From Geofilum rhodophaeum (GTDB lineage Bacteria; Bacteroidota; Bacteroidia; Bacteroidales; Marinilabiliaceae): a stretch of 64,000 bases of DNA. The notes beneath the pieces were generated by a model that worked only from the letters and a program-made list of their open reading frames with translations, made no database searches and had not been told where the DNA came from. Positions within the stretch are counted from its first letter, which is position 1. Each line of letters starts with the position of its first letter. Location of the stretch: NCBI RefSeq assembly GCF_002210225.1, contig NZ_MWUJ01000003.1:1-64000 (forward strand), in the 5' to 3' direction. This document shows positions 27,937 to 38,114 of the stretch, one piece after another. The position numbers were made by a program, and so were the translations under genes.

Positions 27937-29397
27937 TTATTTCCGGGGCACATTCTTCAGTGTAGCGATTAAAAAGCGCCAAAAACGCTCCACACTGGCA
28001 ATATCGACCTTTTCGTCGGGAGAATGCGGGTAGCGGATGGTGGGACCAAAAGAAATCATATCCCACTGCGGATAGGCACTGCCCAAAATGCCACATTCGA
28101 GTCCCGCATGTATGGCTTTCACCTCGGGAATCTTACCAAAATCCTTGCGATACACCTCCTGCATGGTCTTTAGAATTTCGCTTTGCATATTGGGCTTCCA
28201 ACCCGGGTAGGAGCCATCGAACCAAACCTCGGCACCGGCCAACAAAAAGAGACTTTCCAGGGTAGATTCCAGATCCTGCTTGGCCGTATCTACCGAACTG
28301 CGCAAAAGCGCCAGGGCCTTGACTTCGTGGCCCTCGGTCTTTACAACCGCCAGATTGAGGGAGGTTTCCACCAGTCCCTCCATATCGGCACTCATGCGTA
28401 CTACGCCGTTGGGACAGGCTTGTATGGCGTTGATCAAATCGTCCTGCACCAGTTCTTCCATCACAAAGTCGGGCAAATCACAAGCTTGGGCCTCCAATTT
28501 AAGGTCGGGCTCGGTGCCGGCGAACTCCGCACGAAAGACTTCCGAAAAAGCTTTCACCAGGTTTTGAAAATCATTTTCCTGCTCCTTGGGCACAGTGAGT
28601 ACGGCAAAGGCTTCGCGGGGAATGGCGTTACGGAGACTGCCACCGTCGACGGTGGCCAGTCGCGCACCGGTGAGACTAACGGCTTCTTTGAGGAGGCGGA
28701 AAAGCAGCTTGTTGGCATTGGCCCGACCCAAGTTGATGTCCATACCCGAATGCCCGCCTTTGAGTCCGGTCAGAGCCACCCGATAGCCTTGCACCGCAGT
28801 GCCCACCTTGTCCTCCCTAAACGAGAAAACCATATTGGCATTGGATCCGCCGGCACAGCCCACGTACAATTCCCCCTCATCTTCAGAGTCCATATTGATC
28901 AGAATCTCTCCCTGCAAGACGCCCACTTGCAAATTATTGGCACCGGTCATCCCGGTTTCTTCATCCACAGTAAACAGCGCTTCGATGGGCCCGTGCTGCA
29001 GAGATTTGTCCGCCAAAACAGCCAGGGCTGCAGCCACGCCAATGCCGTTGTCGGCCCCCAGGGTGGTCCCTTTGGCCTTCACCCACCCCTCTTCGATGTA
29101 GGTCTCTATGGGATCGGTTTCAAAATTGTGCTCCTTATCGCTGTTCTTCTGCGGCACCATATCCACATGAGCCTGCAGCACCACACCTTTGTGCTTTTCC
29201 ATGCCCGCGGTGGCCGGTTTGCGAATGATCACATTACCGACCCCATCGATCAGGGTCTCGAGTCCCAACGCACGCCCAACTCCGGCTACATATTCTACCG
29301 CCTTCCGCTCCTTTTTGGAGGGGCGGGGTATTTGTGTCAAGGCTGCAAAGTGTTTCCACAAAAGACCGGGCTCCAAATTTTCTATCTTGTTTTCCAT
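27937..29397 (-). CDS. pepD: Aminoacyl-histidine dipeptidase (M20 peptidase, PepD type)
   Basis: The 486-aa cytosolic metallopeptidase cleaves dipeptides such as carnosine-like Xaa-His. Metal-site motifs are present in order: LQAHVDMVPQ, GADNGIGVAAALAVL, DEETGMTGAN with the catalytic Glu pair, and DSEDEGELYVGCAGG. The C-terminal His ligand lies in AIHAGLECG. The start is the ATG at 29397 (MENKIENLEPG); a GTG two codons earlier is less likely. Together with the POT and AbgT carriers nearby it suggests peptide use. Confidence 0.94.
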   Translation of the reverse strand: MENKIENLEPGLLWKHFAALTQIPRPSKKERKAVEYVAGVGRALGLETLIDGVGNVIIRKPATAGMEKHKGVVLQAHVDMVPQKNSDKEHNFETDPIETYIEEGWVKAKGTTLGADNGIGVAAALAVLADKSLQHGPIEALFTVDEETGMTGANNLQVGVLQGEILINMDSEDEGELYVGCAGGSNANMVFSFREDKVGTAVQGYRVALTGLKGGHSGMDINLGRANANKLLFRLLKEAVSLTGARLATVDGGSLRNAIPREAFAVLTVPKEQENDFQNLVKAFSEVFRAEFAGTEPDLKLEAQACDLPDFVMEELVQDDLINAIQACPNGVVRMSADMEGLVETSLNLAVVKTEGHEVKALALLRSSVDTAKQDLESTLESLFLLAGAEVWFDGSYPGWKPNMQSEILKTMQEVYRKDFGKIPEVKAIHAGLECGILGSAYPQWDMISFGPTIRYPHSPDEKVDIASVERFWRFLIATLKNVPRK

Positions 29398-29437
29398 ATC
29401 CACTTATCGTTTAAAAATTTTACTGAAACCGGAGTCT

Positions 29438-30523
29438 CTATTTAAAAAAAACACGACGCAAGGCGCCGGTGGCCGGATCCAACTCTACCCCCACTCCTGG
29501 CTGATCGAACAGATCGGCCGGCAGACGCAGTACCTGTCCGTACTGACCCAGCTTATGCTCGCCGGAATAAAGCTCCACGGTTCGGTCTACCACCCGCACC
29601 TGCGCTCTGGCAGGATTACTGTAAACCAGTCCCCTGCGATTCTCACCATCTTCGTCTTCAGCGGCTACAAAATTCTGGCTGGGGTCTTCATGCACCTCTA
29701 CCTCCAGGTACACCGGCGTTCCGCTTACATCCATTGCCGCAACAAAGCCCTTCTGGGCCGAAAAACGAACCAGTACGGAGGACAGGGATTTGTCCCCTTC
29801 GGGAAGGAAGGAGAAGCTCCGGCGAACAGTACGGATTTCGCACTTTCCTACAAACAGTGCCAGATAAGCGGCTTCGAGCTTATCCAATTCGGCCAGCACC
29901 ACTTCCGGGGCGGCGACCTCAGCCTCTCCGGCAACAATTTCTTTACGCAGGTCGCGCAAACGGTAGATCTCCCGGGCTACCTCCTCGGCCATTGCGGTAG
30001 TCGAACTCTTAATCAACTGCTCCTCATTCAGGGGAGCCTCGTTAAAATTCAGTTCACCCAAAAAGGGTGCTGTTGGCACCTTCCGATCCCCAAAACGAGA
30101 GCGCGGCTGCCGGGGCTCCGGAAGCTGCAACCCCATCAACACCCCGTCGGGCGCCAGGTTAAGCGCAGCCAAAGCGGGCGCTCCGGTGGTGCTTACCCGA
30201 AAAAGACGGGCCGGGTCGGCTTCTCCGCGTGTGTGCACTGTGGCTCCGGTAAGCACCCACTCCTCCTGGTCGCCAGTGATTACTTCGCTAATATTCAGGA
30301 AGCGTTGGGCATAGCGGTAGAAGGGACCGGCTTTTTCGACGCGTTGCTCCGCGACCAGTTCTACTTCGATGACGGTCCTGGGCAAATGATAGTACAAGCC
30401 GTGGCCATCGGGTGCTCCTCCGGCAACAGGACTCACCTTGCCGGTATTCAATTCCTGCGAGCTGCTGCACCCGGCCAAAACCAGGCTAAGCACCCCCAGT
30501 ACTTTCAAAAAAGTATTGTTCAT
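29438..30523 (-). CDS. DUF4831 family lipoprotein
   Basis: A 361-aa protein with a lipoprotein signal (FLKVLGVLSLVLAGC, Cys about 18). The mature region includes GLYYHLPRTVIEVEL and RYAQRFLNISEVIT, features of the Bacteroidota family DUF4831, whose function is unknown. It is presumably attached to a membrane facing the periplasm or surface. The start at 30523 (MNNTFLKVLG) gives a normal signal peptide; the longer frame adds an unrelated stretch. It is 40 bases upstream of pepD and 69 downstream of the NAD(P)HX gene. Confidence 0.8.
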   Translation of the reverse strand: MNNTFLKVLGVLSLVLAGCSSSQELNTGKVSPVAGGAPDGHGLYYHLPRTVIEVELVAEQRVEKAGPFYRYAQRFLNISEVITGDQEEWVLTGATVHTRGEADPARLFRVSTTGAPALAALNLAPDGVLMGLQLPEPRQPRSRFGDRKVPTAPFLGELNFNEAPLNEEQLIKSSTTAMAEEVAREIYRLRDLRKEIVAGEAEVAAPEVVLAELDKLEAAYLALFVGKCEIRTVRRSFSFLPEGDKSLSSVLVRFSAQKGFVAAMDVSGTPVYLEVEVHEDPSQNFVAAEDEDGENRRGLVYSNPARAQVRVVDRTVELYSGEHKLGQYGQVLRLPADLFDQPGVGVELDPATGALRRVFFK

Positions 30524-30592
30524 AACTGTACCTTTAAATTTTGTTCTACAGTCCATCACAGACTGCTTTAGGTTAACGCTTGGCCTTCCGCC

Positions 30593-32101
30593 TTATTGCG
30601 AAAGGGCTTTTAGGGCTCGTCCCACCCGGCTTATCAGATCCGAAGCTGTGAGGGCAGCCCAACCCTCCTCTTCTGCGGCCAAATCTCCTGCCAACCCGTG
30701 TACATACACCGCCAGGCGCGCCGCCTCCACGGGCAACAAGCCCTGTGCCAAAAAGCCAAGCACCAGTCCCGTTAAAGCGTCTCCGCTTCCTGCGGTGGCC
30801 ATTCCGGGATTTCCGGTGGGATTAAAATAACACTGCCCCCCAGCATCGACTGTGGTGGTATAGGCCCCCTTAAGGACCAGTACCACTTGGTATTGGCGAC
30901 AAAAAGCCACAGCCTTTTGCAAGCGCTCATAATCGTTGTCCCAGGTGCCCACCAAACGTTTAAACTCACCGGGGTGAGGGGTTAAAACCGTATTTTTAGG
31001 CAGGCGGGCCAACAATTCGGGTTTCAGGGCCAATATGTTCAGCGCATCGGCATCGAGCACCAGGGGCCGCTCACCAATTTTATCGAGCAGCTCGCCAAAG
31101 GCGACCATGGCGTTGCTGCGGGTGCCAATAGCGGGTCCAACCCCCACCGCAGCAAAAGGCGACAAATCGGGAAATTCGGTAAACATGAGGTCCGACCGGT
31201 CGATGCTCACCATGGCTTCGGGGACGGAGCAGTGTAACACGTGACAGGTTTTGTGGGGGACATGTACGGTGAGCAGACCGGCGCCGCTTTTCATACAGGC
31301 GCGTGCAGCCAATACAGCGGCGCCCATTTTACCGTAACTGCCGGCAATAAGGAGGGCATGGCCAAAATGCCCTTTGTGCATAAAGCGGGTGCGGGTTGGC
31401 AGCAGTGCTGCCATTTCGGTCGCCTCGCTGAGTTGCCAGGGACTGTCGTGGGCGGCAAGGGCGTCGGGGTGGAGACCAATGGGCACGACTTCCCACTCGC
31501 CGACAAAGGCATGGTTTCCGGGAAAGAAAAAACTGAGTTTGGGAAACTCGAAGGAAAAGGTGCGACTGGCCCTAACAATACCGTCTTTGTTGTTGGCCGC
31601 ATTGCACTCCCCCATCAGTCCCGATGGCAGATCTATGGCCAAAACCTCACAATTCCAGCTGTTGACCATCTGTACCAGCTCCAGGGCCTTTCCTTCGAGG
31701 GGCCGATTGAGTCCGGCCCCAAACAGGCCGTCTAACACCACGGTGCCTTCAGGGGGTGCTGACAGACGGTCTTCTTTATCGAGTTCGAGCACGGCTACCC
31801 GGGGCAGGTGGCGCAGGCGCCCGCGATTGATCTCAGCATCGGGTGAGAGGCGATTCCCATCCAACAAAACCACACTGACCAAAAAATCGCTGAGGGCCAA
31901 CATGCGGGCCAATACCAAAGCATCGCCTCCGTTGTTACCGGGCCCGGCCAGCACCAGAAAGGGGCGACCTGCATAGGGTTCTTTGATGCGATCGAAGAGG
32001 CGACGGGAGGCACGCTCCATTAAATTAACCGACAAAATGGGCTCATATTCTATGGTGTAGGCATCCATCTCTGCGATGGCCTTAACCGGAAAGATTTTCA
32101 T
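30593..32101 (-). CDS. Bifunctional NAD(P)H-hydrate epimerase / ADP-dependent dehydratase
   Basis: The 502-aa fusion repairs hydrated NAD(P)H. The N-terminal YjeF/epimerase half shows NLMERASRRLFDRI and LAGPGNNGGDALVLARML. The C-terminal ribokinase-like dehydratase half shows LLIAGSYGKMGAAVLAARAC, PLVLDADALNILA, TPHPGEFKRLVG and TAGSGDALTGLVLG. Start at 32101 (MKIFPVKAIAEMDAYT); an open frame extends further up but that part is not conserved-looking. Single-copy housekeeping metabolite repair. Confidence 0.95.
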   Translation of the reverse strand: MKIFPVKAIAEMDAYTIEYEPILSVNLMERASRRLFDRIKEPYAGRPFLVLAGPGNNGGDALVLARMLALSDFLVSVVLLDGNRLSPDAEINRGRLRHLPRVAVLELDKEDRLSAPPEGTVVLDGLFGAGLNRPLEGKALELVQMVNSWNCEVLAIDLPSGLMGECNAANNKDGIVRASRTFSFEFPKLSFFFPGNHAFVGEWEVVPIGLHPDALAAHDSPWQLSEATEMAALLPTRTRFMHKGHFGHALLIAGSYGKMGAAVLAARACMKSGAGLLTVHVPHKTCHVLHCSVPEAMVSIDRSDLMFTEFPDLSPFAAVGVGPAIGTRSNAMVAFGELLDKIGERPLVLDADALNILALKPELLARLPKNTVLTPHPGEFKRLVGTWDNDYERLQKAVAFCRQYQVVLVLKGAYTTTVDAGGQCYFNPTGNPGMATAGSGDALTGLVLGFLAQGLLPVEAARLAVYVHGLAGDLAAEEEGWAALTASDLISRVGRALKALSQ

Positions 32102-32168
32102 AACATGCAGCTTAATTCCGACAAAACCAGGACCTACAACAAATTTAACAAATATCTGCGGAGTAAGC

Positions 32169-34220
32169 CTAGGGCAGGGACAAATCTTTTTGTGGGACAA
32201 AAAAGGCGTAGGATCTGGGGGGCGCCTGGACAAAAACACGACCATCGACCTGCACCTGCACCTTTTCTTGCGGGTTGCGCACATTCACCAGGGTTTCGCC
32301 GGACCAGGAACGCCAACCCTCAGGAGACGAATCGACCCACAAACCCTTTTCTTCCGAAGCGTTATTGAGCACAATGATGCCGCCTTCCTTGCCGGCAGCC
32401 CCTCCCCTGCGGGCCACATAAACATGACGGGCATCCTCCGCAGGATAAGGCTGTCCCATTGCGCTCAACACTTCCAGACCCCCATCCAGGTAGGTGCGAC
32501 GCAGGTCAATGAGCGCCACTACTTCCGCCTGCAAAGCAGGGGGAAGTTCGACCGACTTCCCGGGCACATGGTAGTCCACCAAACTGAGGCCAAACAAGTG
32601 GGGATAGAAAACGCAGGGGCGTCCTTCGTGCGTTAATATATAGGCATAACCCAAGCCCCAGTCTTTATGCACCCATTTGTCGTGTTCCTTACCCGTGTCG
32701 TGGTTCTCCAAAAAAGTAACGACAGAAGTGCCCGAAAGTCCGTGCCCCTCGTTGTTGCGAACCAATCCGGCGTGATTAAGACGACGCATATCAAATTGGG
32801 CATCCCCGTTGCACATTTCGGTCAGGGTGGCTTTCAGCGGAAAATCAAAGACATCGGCATCGGCACCCAGTTCAGCCAGGGCATTAACCCATTGTCGAAT
32901 ACTCTGAGCTCCGCCCCAATATTCCCCGACAACAAAGCGCTGGCGACCGTCTTTCAGGGGAATGCTTTTAATCCAGGATGCAGCAAACTCGCACTGAAAG
33001 CCACGTACAAAATCGAGTCGGTAACCATCAAAGTCCAGCTTGCGAGTCAGCCACACCCCCCAATCGTTCATACGCTGCTGTACTTCTGAATCAAACGTAT
33101 TCAGATCGTTCCCAAAGCCTTTGGTATTGGTAATGAGTCCGTCTCCTTCCCCCCAATCGCCCAGCCAATCGTTGTCGTCTGCAGGGTGAAAGTGTCGGTA
33201 GTTCCAGCTTAAATCCACTTCCCCGTTTCCGGTTTTGGGCGGGTAGGACAAGGCGGTGGTGGTCATGGCCTGCAAGTGGGTTGAGGCCAGGTCCTTGCCC
33301 TCATACCACAACTCAAAAGGATAATAGCCATGGGTGGGGTCGCCCGACCACCAGCCTGTTTGGTGACTGAAGCGGGGACTCAGGCGAAACACCAAATCCT
33401 GTCCGCCCGGTACAGACACCTTGAACACATCCACATCGTGCTCATCCTGGATGAAAGCACGCAGCGTTTGTCCCGATCCCGGAAAGCCCTGATGGCCTCC
33501 AGCCCCATTGTTGGGTTCCAACTCCCAGGTGTAGCTGTCGTTCCATCCCGAAGCTTGATAATCAATCTGCAAATCGTAGGCTCTAACCGCGGGCTCTGCC
33601 TCGTAATTGAGCCGATAACCTTTTATTTTCAAGTAATAATCCCCGGCAGCGGCTTTGGGCAGGCGCCAAAGCACTTCATTGGTGGGATAAGGCGTAAACT
33701 GCTTTCCGTGCCGCCTGGCTTCATCAAACACATAGGCTTTTACGGCAGGATTGGGTTCGAGATTGTCTTCACCACCATATATGTGATTGAGCACAATGTC
33801 GGCATACACCTCCACCCTGTGCTGCCCTTGTGCGGTATCGTGCATGGCCGCCAGCATTTGCTCCAGTTCGGCGCGGCTCCCAAAACGGGTTTCCACACTG
33901 CCTTTCTGGTCGTAGTTCCCCAAATCGTAATGGTCGTAAATGCCGTATCCCATGTCGTAAATGCCCCAGTTCCCTTTGGCGGGAGAAGGCACCCAGATAC
34001 CGGTAATGCCCCAGCTTTTGAATTCTTCGGTCTGGGTCCTGAGGGTATTCCACCACTGCCCATTTTTGTTTTCGGCATCTACGGGCACATCCCAATAAAA
34101 ACCCTGCAACATCACATCGTTTTGGGCCTGCAGCACCCCGTGGGGAAAAAGAAAACAAGCCACAAAAAACAACCCGACGTAGGTTTGGGACTTGAGTCTG
34201 GACGTAAGGAATCTGTGCAT
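32169..34220 (-). CDS. Secreted GH13 alpha-amylase with a ~150-residue insertion
   Basis: A 683-aa protein with a signal peptide (cut near LQAQ). The GH13 barrel begins VMLQGFYWDV; catalytic residues are visible as Asp 403 (DGYRLDFVRG), Glu 433 (VVGEYW) and Asp 508 (FLENHD). DIVLNHIYGG is conserved region I. Between that region and NYRHFHP, residues about 180-330 form an inserted beta-rich segment; part of it (DVDVFKVSVPGGQDLVF) resembles a PPC-type binding domain. It hydrolyses internal alpha-1,4-glucan bonds. The C-terminal DFVRG onward is standard. It starts 60 bases from the AbgT gene stop. Confidence 0.9.
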   Translation of the reverse strand: MHRFLTSRLKSQTYVGLFFVACFLFPHGVLQAQNDVMLQGFYWDVPVDAENKNGQWWNTLRTQTEEFKSWGITGIWVPSPAKGNWGIYDMGYGIYDHYDLGNYDQKGSVETRFGSRAELEQMLAAMHDTAQGQHRVEVYADIVLNHIYGGEDNLEPNPAVKAYVFDEARRHGKQFTPYPTNEVLWRLPKAAAGDYYLKIKGYRLNYEAEPAVRAYDLQIDYQASGWNDSYTWELEPNNGAGGHQGFPGSGQTLRAFIQDEHDVDVFKVSVPGGQDLVFRLSPRFSHQTGWWSGDPTHGYYPFELWYEGKDLASTHLQAMTTTALSYPPKTGNGEVDLSWNYRHFHPADDNDWLGDWGEGDGLITNTKGFGNDLNTFDSEVQQRMNDWGVWLTRKLDFDGYRLDFVRGFQCEFAASWIKSIPLKDGRQRFVVGEYWGGAQSIRQWVNALAELGADADVFDFPLKATLTEMCNGDAQFDMRRLNHAGLVRNNEGHGLSGTSVVTFLENHDTGKEHDKWVHKDWGLGYAYILTHEGRPCVFYPHLFGLSLVDYHVPGKSVELPPALQAEVVALIDLRRTYLDGGLEVLSAMGQPYPAEDARHVYVARRGGAAGKEGGIIVLNNASEEKGLWVDSSPEGWRSWSGETLVNVRNPQEKVQVQVDGRVFVQAPPRSYAFFVPQKDLSLP

Positions 34221-34280
34221 GGCAACAAACTTTTGTTATGTTTACCAAAGTCAGACAAAATCAAAGGTGTTTGGTCAATA

Positions 34281-35846
34281 TTAGGGCTGGTAGTAGATGG
34301 GGCCTTCAACGCCCAGGGGCAGGTTCATCCAAATCCAGGCCACAAACATCGGGATGCGCACCACCATAAAAGCAATGGAATAGGGCAACATCAATGAAAT
34401 AAGGGTGCCTATCCCCACATTCTTCACGTACTTTTGGGCAAAAACAATGACCAGCGGGAAGTAGGGCAAGAGCGGGGTAAGGATGTTCGAATAGGAATCG
34501 CCAATACGGTAGGCCGCCTGGGTGGTTTCCGGAGAATAGCCCATCAGCATGAGCATGGGCACGAAAATGGGCGCCAGCAGGGCCCATTTGGCCGAGGCGC
34601 TGCCCATAACCAGATTAACCAGCGAGGCAATTAAGATGAAAGCGACCAGCAGGGGCGTGCCCGTGAAACCAATGGCGTTGAGGCCCTCCGACCCTTTAAC
34701 CGCCAAAACACTCCCCAGGTTCGACCAGTTGAAATAGGCCACAAACTGAGCGGCGACAAAGGCAATAACAATGTACAGCCCCATGGTCGACATAGATTTG
34801 GCGGTCATGTCCGACACGTCTTTATCGTTGCGAATGGTTTTGGCAGCAATACCGTAAACAAGCCCCCCTACAAAAAAGATCAAAAACATGATGGGCACCA
34901 GGGAATTGTAGAAAGGGGTAAAGCTGGCCGAACCGGTCAGGGGATCTACCTCGCCCCGAAGCAAGCCGTTTTCGGGCACAATGGCTCCGACTACCAACAC
35001 AATCATTACCAGGACCGAAATCAGGGACCACAAAAGGGCTTTCTTTTCTCCACGACTCACTTCGTTGGTCTGCTTTTCCACTTCCAAACCTTCCTCGGCG
35101 CGATAGGGTCCCAAACGGGGAATAATGATTTTTTCCGTCACCCAGGTCCCTGCCAATCCCACCAGGGGCACCGAAGCAGCCATCAGGTACCAGTTGGAAA
35201 GTGGATTAACGGTATAGTTGGGATCGATCAGGTTGGCGGCCGGCTCGGTAAAGGCGGCAATCATGGGATCCAGGCCCGTAGGTAAAAAGTTGGCCCCAAA
35301 GCCACCTGAAACACCGGCAAAAGCGGCTGCAATACCGGCAAGGGGATGTCTGCCCATGCCCATAAAAATAGCGGCCCCCATAGGTATCAATACCACGTAC
35401 CCGGCATCGGCGGCTACGGAGCTGACCATACCGGCTACTACAATCGAGAAGGTAATCAGGTACTTGGGCACTTTACTGACAAAGACTTTAAGGGCTACGG
35501 CAATCATACCGGTATGTTCGGCCACTCCGATTCCCAGCATTACCACCAAGACCAGTCCCAGGGGTGGGAAACTGGCAAACACATCGACCATGCTGGTAAA
35601 AATGCGCTGAAAACCTTCTTTGGTTAATAGGTTTTGTACCGTTATAAACTGCTCTTCCAGTCCGGTAGCCCCGCCGGTACCAGGCTTGAGCACGGTTACT
35701 CCGCCAAAAATCCATGAAAGCACCAAAACTACGCCCATTAAAATCGCAAACAAAGTCACCGGCTGGGGCAGCTTATTGCCCACCACCTCTACTTTGTCGA
35801 GCAGACGCTTAAAAAATCCCTCCTTCTTTTCCTTAATCTCACTCAT
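34281..35846 (-). CDS. AbgT-family transporter
   Basis: A 521-aa inner-membrane protein. Signature segments are LPQPVTLFAILMG near the N-terminus, GIGVAEHTGMIAVAL, VVAGMVSSVAADAGYVVLIP and AAFAGVSGGFGANFLPTGLD. The family was named for p-aminobenzoyl-glutamate uptake in E. coli, while other members act as sulfonamide/folate-precursor exporters driven by proton or sodium gradients. Which direction applies here is open. The start MSEIKEKKEG at 35846 is preferred over an ATG ten codons earlier. A paralogue begins at 62927. Confidence 0.93.
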   Translation of the reverse strand: MSEIKEKKEGFFKRLLDKVEVVGNKLPQPVTLFAILMGVVLVLSWIFGGVTVLKPGTGGATGLEEQFITVQNLLTKEGFQRIFTSMVDVFASFPPLGLVLVVMLGIGVAEHTGMIAVALKVFVSKVPKYLITFSIVVAGMVSSVAADAGYVVLIPMGAAIFMGMGRHPLAGIAAAFAGVSGGFGANFLPTGLDPMIAAFTEPAANLIDPNYTVNPLSNWYLMAASVPLVGLAGTWVTEKIIIPRLGPYRAEEGLEVEKQTNEVSRGEKKALLWSLISVLVMIVLVVGAIVPENGLLRGEVDPLTGSASFTPFYNSLVPIMFLIFFVGGLVYGIAAKTIRNDKDVSDMTAKSMSTMGLYIVIAFVAAQFVAYFNWSNLGSVLAVKGSEGLNAIGFTGTPLLVAFILIASLVNLVMGSASAKWALLAPIFVPMLMLMGYSPETTQAAYRIGDSYSNILTPLLPYFPLVIVFAQKYVKNVGIGTLISLMLPYSIAFMVVRIPMFVAWIWMNLPLGVEGPIYYQP

Positions 35847-35901
35847 AAAATTCAATTTGTAGGTCGCCATGGGCAACCTGCATTAGTCTTTGTTAAATCA
35901 A

Positions 35902-38001
35902 TCAATGTTCGCCGTGCATCCATTTTTTAAGGATGGGGGATACCACCAGAATAAGGACTCCTGCGGCCATCGCGGTTAAAAACAGGTAGTAAAATACCCG
36001 ACTGTAAATGTGTATGGTTTTGGTGGGACCAACAAAGGCGTGCAGCATTTTCCCAAACTCGGCAAAACCGGCGGCGGGCTCCTGCACCATTTGCAATTGA
36101 AGGGCATCCCCATTGGGGGTATAAAACTGACCCATTACGTTGATGGTGTTCACCGACTTTTTAATGGCGGTGGCTTGAGGCACGCTTACCTGCATGCTGC
36201 TGTTGCGCAGGAGGGGCTGATGCAGACCGCGCTCGCCCAAGGCCAAAACCAGGGCTACATCGGTGCTGTTCTCCGGCTTATCGGTTTCAAACACCCTATA
36301 CATCAGGGTATCGCGCACCAGGGTTCCGGCCAGGGAATCGGGCAGGTTGGCCGCCCGATAAACCAGCGTGTCGCCATTCAGGGTATAGCTGCCCCACTGA
36401 GATTGGGCTTTCATCTCCAGGGTGGTCAAATCACCGGTGGGATCAAGATTGCCCAAACGCAGATTGATGGCCACTGTCTCACCGGGTGCCAGGGCACGGT
36501 GCAGGTAATACACCTCCTCCTTCGCATACTCGGCTTCGGCTACATCGGGCGTGGCCTGCACGGCAACCGACAGGGGATCGGAGTAGAGGGTGTCGCCTTC
36601 GTGTACATAGAAGGCACGCACTTGCAGTGCATCCACACCTTCAAATCCGGCAGGTGCTTCATATTTTAAGCCGCTTTCCATAAAACGCTCGGTAGAGGTC
36701 AATTTGGCAATGGTACCTCCCAAATGCTGGGCCATGGCAATAGATAAAAACCAGGCACCCATCACCATGGCGACCAGACGGGCCGGAGCCAAACGGGTAA
36801 CCATAGACAAGCCTACGGGTGAAATACAAAGTTCTCCGGCGGTGTGCAAAAAGTAACCCAGGAAGAGGAACAGCATGGCGACTTTACCGTCGGCACCGGC
36901 CATGGAAGCCCCCAAAACAAAGGCGCCAAAACCAATACCCAGACTGAACAAACCCATGGCAAACTTAATGATGGTATTGGGCTCCCGATCGCGCCGTGCC
37001 AAAGCCAGCCACAAAGAGGAGAAAATGGGCGCCAGCATAATGATGAAGAGGGGGTTGACCGACTGGTATACCGAGGTGGGTATGGTAAACCCAAAGATCT
37101 CGCGGTTTACGTTGAGGTCGGTAAACAAGGTGATGGAGCTGCCGGCCTGCTCAAAAAAGGCCCAGAAAGTGATGGTAAAGAAGGCCAAAACTATGATGAC
37201 CCAGATGCGCTCCCGCTCGACCTTGGTCATGCGCAGCGACATCACGATGAGACCGACAAATACCGCAATTACAAAGGGGGTAAAAATATAATTCATCAGG
37301 TGGTAGTTCCAAAGCAGGAGGCCCAACAAGGGTACTACCACAAAGGAGCCGATGTAAATGAGCCATTCGCGACTGAGTCCCGCAAAAACAGGCTTCTTCA
37401 GCAACTCGGGTTGGGGAGCCGCTCCGTTTTCAGGTTCAAAGTTTTTTTGTCCCCGCCAAAACACCAACAAGCCCATGATCATGCCCAAACCAGCTAAGCC
37501 GAAACCGTAGTGCCAGCCGTAAATCTCTCCAATGAGACCACAGGTAAGGGGGGAGAAAAAAGCACCCAGATTAATGCCCATATAAAAGATGGTGAATCCG
37601 CCGTCTCTGCGTGCATCCCCTTCTTTATAAAGCTTACCCACCATGGAGGATATGTTGGGCTTAAAAAAGCCGTTGCCCATGATCAGGAAAGCGAGTCCCC
37701 CAAAAAGGTAGAACTCCGACTCTACGGTCATCATAAACAAACCAATAGCCATCAACACCCCACCCAGGTAGATGCTCTTCCTATAACCCAAAATCTGATC
37801 GGCAATGACCCCGCCAATAAAGGGGGTGGCATATACCAGGGCGGCATAGGCGGCATAAATACCATAGGCCTCTGAGTCGCCATACAAAATCTGTCGGGTC
37901 ATGTACAAAATCAGAATGGCCCGCATGCCATAATAGCTGAAACGTTCCCACATTTCAGTAAAGAAAAGGCTGTATAAGCCTTTAGGATGTGTTTTTCCCA
38001 T
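35902..38001 (-). CDS. POT-family peptide transporter with large late insertion
   Basis: A 699-aa proton-coupled oligopeptide transporter. The N-terminal ExxERFSYYG motif is seen in EMWERFSYYGMRAIL, and the PTR2 signature in GFTIFYMGINLGAFFSPLTCG. About residues 444-645 are not membrane-like; they form a 200-residue beta-rich segment (GLKYEAPAGFEG to QMVQEPAAG) before the last helix (RVFYYLFLTAMAAGVLILV). Core POT proteins are near 450-500 aa, so the insert explains the length. It lies 55 bases upstream of the AbgT gene. Confidence 0.92.
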   Translation of the reverse strand: MGKTHPKGLYSLFFTEMWERFSYYGMRAILILYMTRQILYGDSEAYGIYAAYAALVYATPFIGGVIADQILGYRKSIYLGGVLMAIGLFMMTVESEFYLFGGLAFLIMGNGFFKPNISSMVGKLYKEGDARRDGGFTIFYMGINLGAFFSPLTCGLIGEIYGWHYGFGLAGLGMIMGLLVFWRGQKNFEPENGAAPQPELLKKPVFAGLSREWLIYIGSFVVVPLLGLLLWNYHLMNYIFTPFVIAVFVGLIVMSLRMTKVERERIWVIIVLAFFTITFWAFFEQAGSSITLFTDLNVNREIFGFTIPTSVYQSVNPLFIIMLAPIFSSLWLALARRDREPNTIIKFAMGLFSLGIGFGAFVLGASMAGADGKVAMLFLFLGYFLHTAGELCISPVGLSMVTRLAPARLVAMVMGAWFLSIAMAQHLGGTIAKLTSTERFMESGLKYEAPAGFEGVDALQVRAFYVHEGDTLYSDPLSVAVQATPDVAEAEYAKEEVYYLHRALAPGETVAINLRLGNLDPTGDLTTLEMKAQSQWGSYTLNGDTLVYRAANLPDSLAGTLVRDTLMYRVFETDKPENSTDVALVLALGERGLHQPLLRNSSMQVSVPQATAIKKSVNTINVMGQFYTPNGDALQLQMVQEPAAGFAEFGKMLHAFVGPTKTIHIYSRVFYYLFLTAMAAGVLILVVSPILKKWMHGEH

Positions 38002-38114
38002 AAAGCTGTAACGAATTAAAACTTTCGACCAACGAAAGCAACAACATTTTTATTTTGGAAGTCAAAAATAAGATAAATTAAAGAGTTTGTGCCTAATAAA
38101 TGTCATTTATTACT

